A stretch of DNA of 64,000 nucleotides from assembly GCF_963855985.1 (NCBI RefSeq), contig NC_087105.1, positions 7,318,501 to 7,382,500 on the forward strand. Direction: 5' to 3'. This DNA is from Ostrinia nubilalis. Lineage: Eukaryota; Arthropoda; Insecta; Lepidoptera; Crambidae. The position numbers and the translations under genes were made by a program. Shown piece after piece: positions 62,001-64,000 of the stretch. The notes under the pieces were generated by a model that did not search any database, was not told the DNA's origin, and worked only from the letters and a program-made list of their open reading frames with translations. Position 1 is the first letter of the stretch. Every line of letters begins with the position of its first letter.

Positions 62001-63716
62001 TGGTGAAGCGCGGGTCCCGGGAGTAGAGCCGCAGCTGCCAGCCGGCCGGGACAGTGGCTGCAGGCCTCCCAACAGCGCCCGCACCGCGTCGTAGTCACCT
62101 CATTGCAGCGGGGCGTGTCGTAGCTACATACGCCTCGCAGGCGTAGGACGGAAGCCTGTCGCCGGGCTGTGCAGTGGTACCTGGTGCTTGGCGAAGCGCG
62201 GGTCCCGGGAGTAGAGCCGCAGCTGCCAGCCGGCCGGGCCCAGTGGCTGTAGGTCGTCCACTAACGCCCGCAGCGCGTCGTAGCCGCCTCATCGCAGCGG
62301 GGCGTGTCGTAGCTACATACGCCTCGCAGGCGTAGGACGGAAGCCTGTCGCCGGGCTGTGCAGTGGTACCTGGTGCTTGGCGAAGCGCGGGTCCCGGGAG
62401 TAGAGCCGCAGCTGCCAGCCGGCCGGGCCCAGTGGCTGTAGGTCGTCCACCAGCGAACGCAGCGCGTCGTAGTCACCTCATTGCAGCGAGGCGAGTGTCA
62501 TCGCTACATACGCCTCGCAGGCGTAGGACGGCAGATTGTGGCGGACTGTGCTGAGCAGCGCGTCGTAGTCATCTCGTTGCAGCGGGGCGAATGACATCGC
62601 TACATACGCCTTACAAGCGTAGGACGGAAACCTGTCGCCGGGCTGTGCAGTGGTACCTGGTGCTTGGCGAAGCGCGGGTCTCGGGAGTAGAGCCGCAACT
62701 GCCATCCGGCCGGGCCCAGTGGCTGTAGGTCGTCCACTAGCGCCCGCAGCGCGTCGTAGGCCGCCTCGTCGAAGCGGTAGGCCAGCGAGATATGCAGCGA
62801 TTTCACGTGCGGCTCCAGGTTTATTGCTGCTTCAAATAAGTTATTTTAGACGTCTTTATTTTTTTTATATGTAATTGCCAGCCTCTCTGGGTAAGTTTTT
62901 AAGGAGTTAGACACACCGCAGACTACCGACTTTTAGTCGGCCGATATTTGGGTCGACTTCCAATTTGTATGAGGAAAATAATGTGCGCATTTCCATACTT
63001 TTTCATACTGACAGAGTAAATACAAATGAGTAGGTCATCTTCATAGAAACGCACCGGACTAACAAAATTCAGCGCAACACCCCGCTAATCCACGCTAAAT
63101 TTTGTCAGTGTGTGCGTGCGCGCCGCATACGTATTGGCTCGCTCACATACAAACCGCGCTCGGTACGTTTCTATGAAGATGACCTACTCATTTGTATTTA
63201 CTCTGATACTGATCAACAGCCCGACCAAACTATCGACCGACAAAAAGGTTGCAGTCTGGTGTCTCACGGTGACGGGAACATGAGGTCGCTCGCAATAATT
63301 TATAAGAAGTCAACATCATGAGACCAACAGTATCAAGTAAAATCGAAAATTATGTGGAGTTTCAAATTGATAAGTTATAAATTATGTAATTAACACATTG
63401 TCAACAAGTATTAAAGAACAAACAAAAAAATTAAGAAAGCAAACAAGGACATCACAAAATGCAAAATAGCAAATAAGTAATTACCTTAAAATACAGGTCA
63501 TGGTCATGCGCATCAATCTTCTACCATCATTCAAGCCTACAACATGCTGATAACAAATAGAAAATTAAACGAAATGATAATACAGTTATTTACAAATGTG
63601 TTAAACTAACTAGATACTACTCTTACATTTATATGTTTTCTCTTGTGGCATGGCACACCAAGGAAAGCATGTTCCCAATGCATCCAAACGTTCATAAGTA
63701 TCCACCGATACACCCA
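44587..63716 (-). CDS. UBASH3: TULA/UBASH3 (STS) family protein: 2H phosphoesterase - SH3 - PGM-like phosphatase, 5' end off window
   Basis: The TULA/STS family consists of cytoplasmic proteins with UBA, 2H-phosphoesterase, SH3 and histidine-phosphatase domains. Vertebrate members dephosphorylate tyrosine kinases, and the insect relative is Drosophila CG13604 (from memory). Eleven exons join in phase from 63716 down to the TAG at 44587-44589: 63627-63716, 62657-62826, 54108-54246, 52581-52673, 50385-50558, 48314-48384, 46905-47068, 46215-46381, 45425-45563, 45114-45223 and 44587-44858. They make about 1.58 kb of coding sequence. The UBA domain and first 2H motif must lie beyond 64000, because exon 63627 begins two nucleotides into a codon. 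A retrotransposon and an exon-copy array enlarge the intron between the second and third of these exons to 8.4 kb. Confidence 0.93.
45711..46173. mobile_element. MITE-like sequence and adjoining scrap of UBASH3 exon 46215-46381
   Basis: 45711-45768 repeats codons near the start of exon 46215-46381 (GACGCGCGTTAGCGGC and CCGCCCCGCCCA) with several changes. 45769-46173 has inverted AATGAGGGCTATCG / CGATAGCCCTCATT ends and CAGGACCTTACTCT words, related to the MITE at 21435. Confidence 0.7.
47069..48313. other. UBASH3 intron without recognised content
   Basis: This is AT-rich. A short inverted pair around AGTTCTTGCAACTCACGAAGGCG (47108-47130) and CGCCTTCGTGAATTGCAACAACT (about 47218-47240) marks a probable MITE of about 130 bp. 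Nothing else is supported. Confidence 0.5.
48314..52673 (-). CDS. UBASH3: UBASH3 SH3 end and inter-domain linker exons
   Basis: Exon 52581-52673 closes the SH3 domain and carries ESDAWTLHR, a conserved TULA stretch. Exon 50385-50558 encodes an acidic Ser/Asp linker and a Trp-rich EEFYKDWGKYWETVQL. Exon 48314-48384 is a charged linker (DWKDQPSPEKSEVEM). The linker sequence is poorly conserved and is called from splice sites and phase. A truncated copy of exon 50385-50558 lies at about 50184-50312. Confidence 0.85.
48786..49593. mobile_element. hAT-like element with CTCGAG-rich ends
   Basis: It is 808 bp, TAGGGTTTCTG to CAGAAACCCTA, flanked by the 8-bp duplication TTTACAAT (48778-48785 and 49594-49601). 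Both ends carry clusters of CTCGAG. It is inserted in a MITE of the 22327 family. No transposase. Confidence 0.85.
50184..50312 (-). repeat. Truncated copy of UBASH3 exon 50385-50558
   Basis: The intron flank, donor and the codons for ILNVTHG and MSYPHEDAAMLGH recur about 170 bp downstream of the exon, with an internal deletion that removes the YKDWGKYWETVQ part. Confidence 0.88.
50640..52580. other. UBASH3 intron without recognised content
   Basis: This is AT-rich sequence between UBASH3 exons 50385-50558 and 52581-52673. I see no exon, RNA gene or clear transposon ends. Confidence 0.4.
53047..53138. mobile_element. 92-bp hAT-type MITE
   Basis: CAGGGTTCGAAAATATCC and its complement flank a (GATATATATC)-like centre. 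The 8-bp ATATTATT is duplicated on both sides. Confidence 0.85.
54108..54246 (-). CDS. UBASH3: UBASH3 SH3-domain exon
   Basis: One 139-bp exon in phase 0 to 1 encodes YAPQASDELELVLGDYIYVDD and DGWVHGTSWLTG. This matches the SH3 core with its ALYDY-like start, acidic RT-loop, E-L-x-x-GD motif and conserved W. It is flanked by a GGCAG acceptor and an ACAG/GTGACG donor. The exon continues into 52581-52673 (VTGCLPAVYTQRV), which supplies the last SH3 strand. Confidence 0.92.
54722..54971. mobile_element. Small foldback element, TACAGGGTG family
   Basis: TACAGAGTGTTAGGTAAATGGG and CCCATTTACCTAACACCCTGTA are inverted. The arms of about 110 bp include GCCGACACTAGCCCATGTTA. Confidence 0.85.
55313..55613 (+). 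repeat. 5' LTR (301 bp)
   Basis: It runs from TATAAGCAATCG to TTTCTAAGA and is identical by eye to the 3' LTR. TATAAAAG at 55360-55367 is a probable TATA box, and AATAAA at 55553-55558 is a poly(A) signal. A palindrome ATCGCC..GGCGAT lies near the start. The ends are not the usual TG..CA, but the 4-bp duplication fixes both borders. Confidence 0.95.
55614..55626 (+). promoter_or_regulatory. Primer-binding site, probably tRNA-Leu internal
   Basis: TCAGAAGTGGGAT begins directly after the LTR. It is complementary to the 3' part of insect tRNA-Leu, but starts about five bases in from the CCA end (tRNA sequence from memory). It also pairs with the LTR end just upstream. Confidence 0.6.
55698..60359 (+). 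CDS. gag-pol polyprotein of the Ty3/gypsy element
   Basis: One frame of 1553 aa starts from the ATG at 55698. Residues 3-72 are an Arg-Ser-rich tract like a splicing-factor RS domain. Residues about 185-345 are gag capsid. Two CCHC knuckles follow (C369/C372/H377/C382 and C402/C405/H410/C415). Protease has D460 in DSEL instead of DS/TGA, with the later IIVGTDIL motif kept. Reverse transcriptase has LDMATGFHQ and YVDD (772-775). RNase H has D921, E961, D988 and D1031. Integrase has the HHCC zinc motif (H1116, H1121, C1151, C1154), D1184, D1242 and E1278 (a D,D35E spacing) and GPY near 1412. The last seven hairpin units are read as repeats of about 12 residues (MPWRSIAELQAE), which may be an artefact of reading through an unspliced intron. 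Confidence 0.93.
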   Translation: MAGGSSRRSRHRSRSRSSDRSRYRSRSRLRTPKQRSRRRTRTRSKSRDRDERRDRSRRGHRRDDRSRSANRQNVTDVSIHNTLNSIMNRLTSIENSRVTDISSDTIVRCDPRNTSNTVEGELNTSQLNVTRCCTPDPEVRTHETRTTNSLPNTSTPQVNQLESSMTDPTKALVDALRSLQPVRSQQNYFISNFDPSIHNIDVWCEEVDRAQETNGWSDHECLSRVGSCLKGDAKIWLNEWVTTERTWTHFKREFKPLCPRKLDYANILFEAMNTTSDRYVTYAEYARRTILRLRIVNGLSDDLMTLIVIRGIDNPQIRAAAANANLNPETIVSFLSIYTKPTRTRPEAQASTSSKRQSQPILNRNEQKCFTCGRKGHISRHCHAKRNTERPSTSAAAGGITCTFCKKSGHLEDSCFAKNRSQPRNERNVNLCAENDLKCSSTSDVVVAVVDGIPMDTIIDSELINVSLISSDVLRYLSCQPKPTHCVLKGVSDKEIIANSYVTVTLEFSQVSIEADLIVVPSSCMNAPIIVGTDILNRDGIVYIRTKDRQFLARSDDSSVQVNAVQSQPSPEVNTPLTGNDYDSLMGVIREFSEFFIAGTATTTVNTGEMEIKLTSSAPVVYRPYKLSYDEKLRVRQIIDDLLDKGIIRESKSEYASPIILVKKKDGSDRLCVDFRALNRLTLKDRYPLPLIDDHIDRLGNYKYFTSLDMATGFHQIPINEQSIHLTGFVTPEGHYEYVKMPYGLTNSPIVYQRIINKTLQRFVEAGQVLVYVDDVLIMSSTVSEGISLLKEVLQTLTAAGFSINLRKCTFLATEVEYLGRVVSQGQVRPSPRKVEALANSPVPQNVRQVRQFLGLAGYFRRYIKNYASLTACVARLTKKDVEFKWGPDQENVRQTLITILTNKPVLAVFDPQLPTEVHTDASSVGYGAVLLQTHSDGSKHVVAYFSKATQGAESKYHSYELETLAVVKALQHFRHYLVGLKFKVITDCNALKATERKKDLLPRVARWWIYLQDFNFSIDYRKGIMMPHADYLSRNPSVVVANQVSRPRNWAQIAQSADNETQGLIQQLRDGELDSTRYVTQNDLLYYKYSPVGEDARLLCYIPKGHRLSLLRIFHDEHGHINADKTLDLILKHFWFPGLRQFVNKYVAHCLVCISKKRVPRSPNQSITSWEKPDSPFHTIHVDALGPLPVSNGYKFILVIVDASTKFCLLYPIYRQDVGELKRAFMQAVSLFGVPKLIVTDRGRMFESGEFVTWMTELGSDLHYITPEMHHANGQAERYIRTILNMLRIEVNHKASSWSETLWKLQLVVNITKQKTTQASPLNLMIGTDGTTPLIQNLVRDVAVEGTNPNREAWRELCRSRASELMAVNKQRQDEYANRLRRPPRQFKLDDLVFVIKYSQSTGKLDPGMRGPYRVMKVLPNGRYELKLLSGSYGKTTQAAAQYMVPWRGEWCPESCAAFFEGMYEFFFLLELQAYESLGVHCSGLQAGSLGVRYGNFRQMPWRSIAELQAEMPCRSIAELQAEMPWRSIAELQAEMPWRSIAELRANCPGVH
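60111..60480 (+). repeat. Array of 11 hairpin units in the retrotransposon 3' region
   Basis: Units of about 24-40 bp have the form ACTTC-stem-loop-stem-TGGCGTTC. Hairpins lie at 60118-60133, 60157-60169, 60192-60203, 60226-60239, 60262-60275, 60298-60311, 60334-60346, 60365-60377, 60396-60408, 60431-60444 and 60466-60480. The stem sequence varies from unit to unit but stays paired. The gag-pol stop codon falls between units 7 and 8. Confidence 0.9.
60811..61100 (+). CDS. Candidate spliced 3' exon of the retrotransposon (two-repeat acidic peptide)
   Basis: A frame open from 60811 to the TAG at 61098-61100 encodes two copies of a segment of about 40 residues (DNA period 120 bp, 60861 and 60981) rich in Asp, Leu, Pro and Gly, ending DEDWNI. 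It is preceded by CCGCTTTCAG at 60801-60810, an acceptor-like site with a CTAAT branch-like sequence. From a GTATGT donor at 60085 the frame of pol would continue into this one without a stop. Function is unknown. Confidence 0.45.
61163..61463 (+). repeat. 3' LTR (301 bp)
   Basis: This is a direct repeat of 55313-55613 with no difference that I can find. The purine run AGGAGAGG sits 4 nt upstream as polypurine tract, and GTAT follows as target duplication. Confidence 0.95.
61690..62656 (-). repeat. Tandem copies of UBASH3 exon 62657-62826 (donor side)
   Basis: The donor tag GTACCTGGTGCTTGG recurs near 61800, 61990, 62177 and 62366, beside the functional one at about 62654. The unit is about 186 bp and covers codons ALVDDLQPLGPAGWQLRLYSRDPRFAKHQ plus intron flank. 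A copy near 62540-62600 lacks the donor part. None has the HISLAYRF motif or the acceptor. Confidence 0.9.
62657..63716 (-). CDS. UBASH3: UBASH3 2H-phosphoesterase exons (second half of domain)
   Basis: Exon 63627-63716 encodes DTYERLDALGTCFPWC, a stretch I recall in the insect STS protein between the two 2H motifs. Exon 62657-62826 encodes EPHVKSLHISLAYRF, the second H-x-S/T motif of the 2H fold, then LYSRDPRFAKHQ and a GTACCA donor. The single base left by the first exon plus CA from the second give a Ser codon, so they join directly. The donor-side two thirds of the second exon is repeated in tandem downstream (61690-62640). Confidence 0.88.
62909..63270. mobile_element. MITE within a MITE upstream of the UBASH3 2H exon
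   Basis: The outer ends (AGACACACCGCAGACTACC / TTGCAGTCTGGTGTCT) are imperfect inverted repeats. The inner element 63012-63205 has inverted ends of about 40 bp beginning CAGAGTAAATACAAATGAG and a flanking ATACTGA duplication. Confidence 0.78.
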
Positions 63717-64000
63717 CTGTTTAAAATACAATATTATAAGTAAATAAATAAACTAATTATTATAGTAATACCATGCATATTTACCACTACTTCAGATTAT
63801 TAAATAATTTACAAACTACTTTACATGTTTTAAAATTAAACACAGTTTTATTACGTGTTAAGTTTCTTTTTAAAATTGTATCATATTATTAAGAATTTTA
63901 GCTCTAACTGAATGGCTTGAGAGTGTGTACTTCATTTTGAACTGTATTGATGAAATTGCACAAAAAAATTGTTTTCTATATGTACCAGTAAAAGGGTACA

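Noticed and set aside
63481..63520. Possible extra UBASH3 exon between the two 2H exons
   Set aside because: A GTAATT donor and open short frames exist, but no frame fits the phase needed between 63627-63716 and 62657-62826, and the peptide resembles nothing in the family.

Overview
The window is insect nuclear DNA, most likely from a moth or butterfly (Lepidoptera). It holds short GC-rich exons in AT-rich introns, canonical GT-AG splice sites, insect-type orthologues of conserved genes, and Lepidoptera-style repeats: RTE LINE ends, Helitrons ending in CTAG, mariner and hAT derivatives, and many palindromic MITEs. The order-level call is inference.

Layout. (1) Positions 68-36503, minus strand: 40 coding exons of the giant deubiquitinase USP34/puffyeye, from the start ATG at 36503 through the USP catalytic core and off the left edge. 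All 40 exons join in phase to 6827 nt. (2) A 515-bp divergent promoter region. (3) Positions 37019-40361, plus strand: ALG12, the ER mannosyltransferase, in 8 exons, with one U12-type intron and a long acidic C-terminal extension. (4) Positions 40938-44586: foldback and Helitron elements, then AT-rich sequence. (5) Positions 44587-63716, minus strand: the last 11 exons of the TULA/UBASH3 (STS) phosphatase, giving part of the 2H-phosphoesterase domain, an SH3 domain and a complete phosphoglycerate-mutase-like domain. (6) Inside a TULA intron, on the plus strand, a complete 6.15-kb Ty3/gypsy LTR retrotransposon at 55313-61463 with LTRs identical by eye and a 4-bp target duplication.

USP34 removes ubiquitin, and TULA carries a histidine phosphatase linked to ubiquitin-binding modules in the family. 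ALG12 acts in N-glycan assembly and is probably only a promoter-sharing neighbour of USP34.

The most unusual pattern is that at least eight exons in the two minus-strand genes have spilled tandem partial copies of themselves, usually the 3' half plus the 5' splice site, into the adjoining intron. These arrays have from 1 to about 15 copies. A second unusual item is a series of 11 small hairpins in the retrotransposon. Their stems differ by paired, compensatory changes, and a candidate intron covers the whole series.
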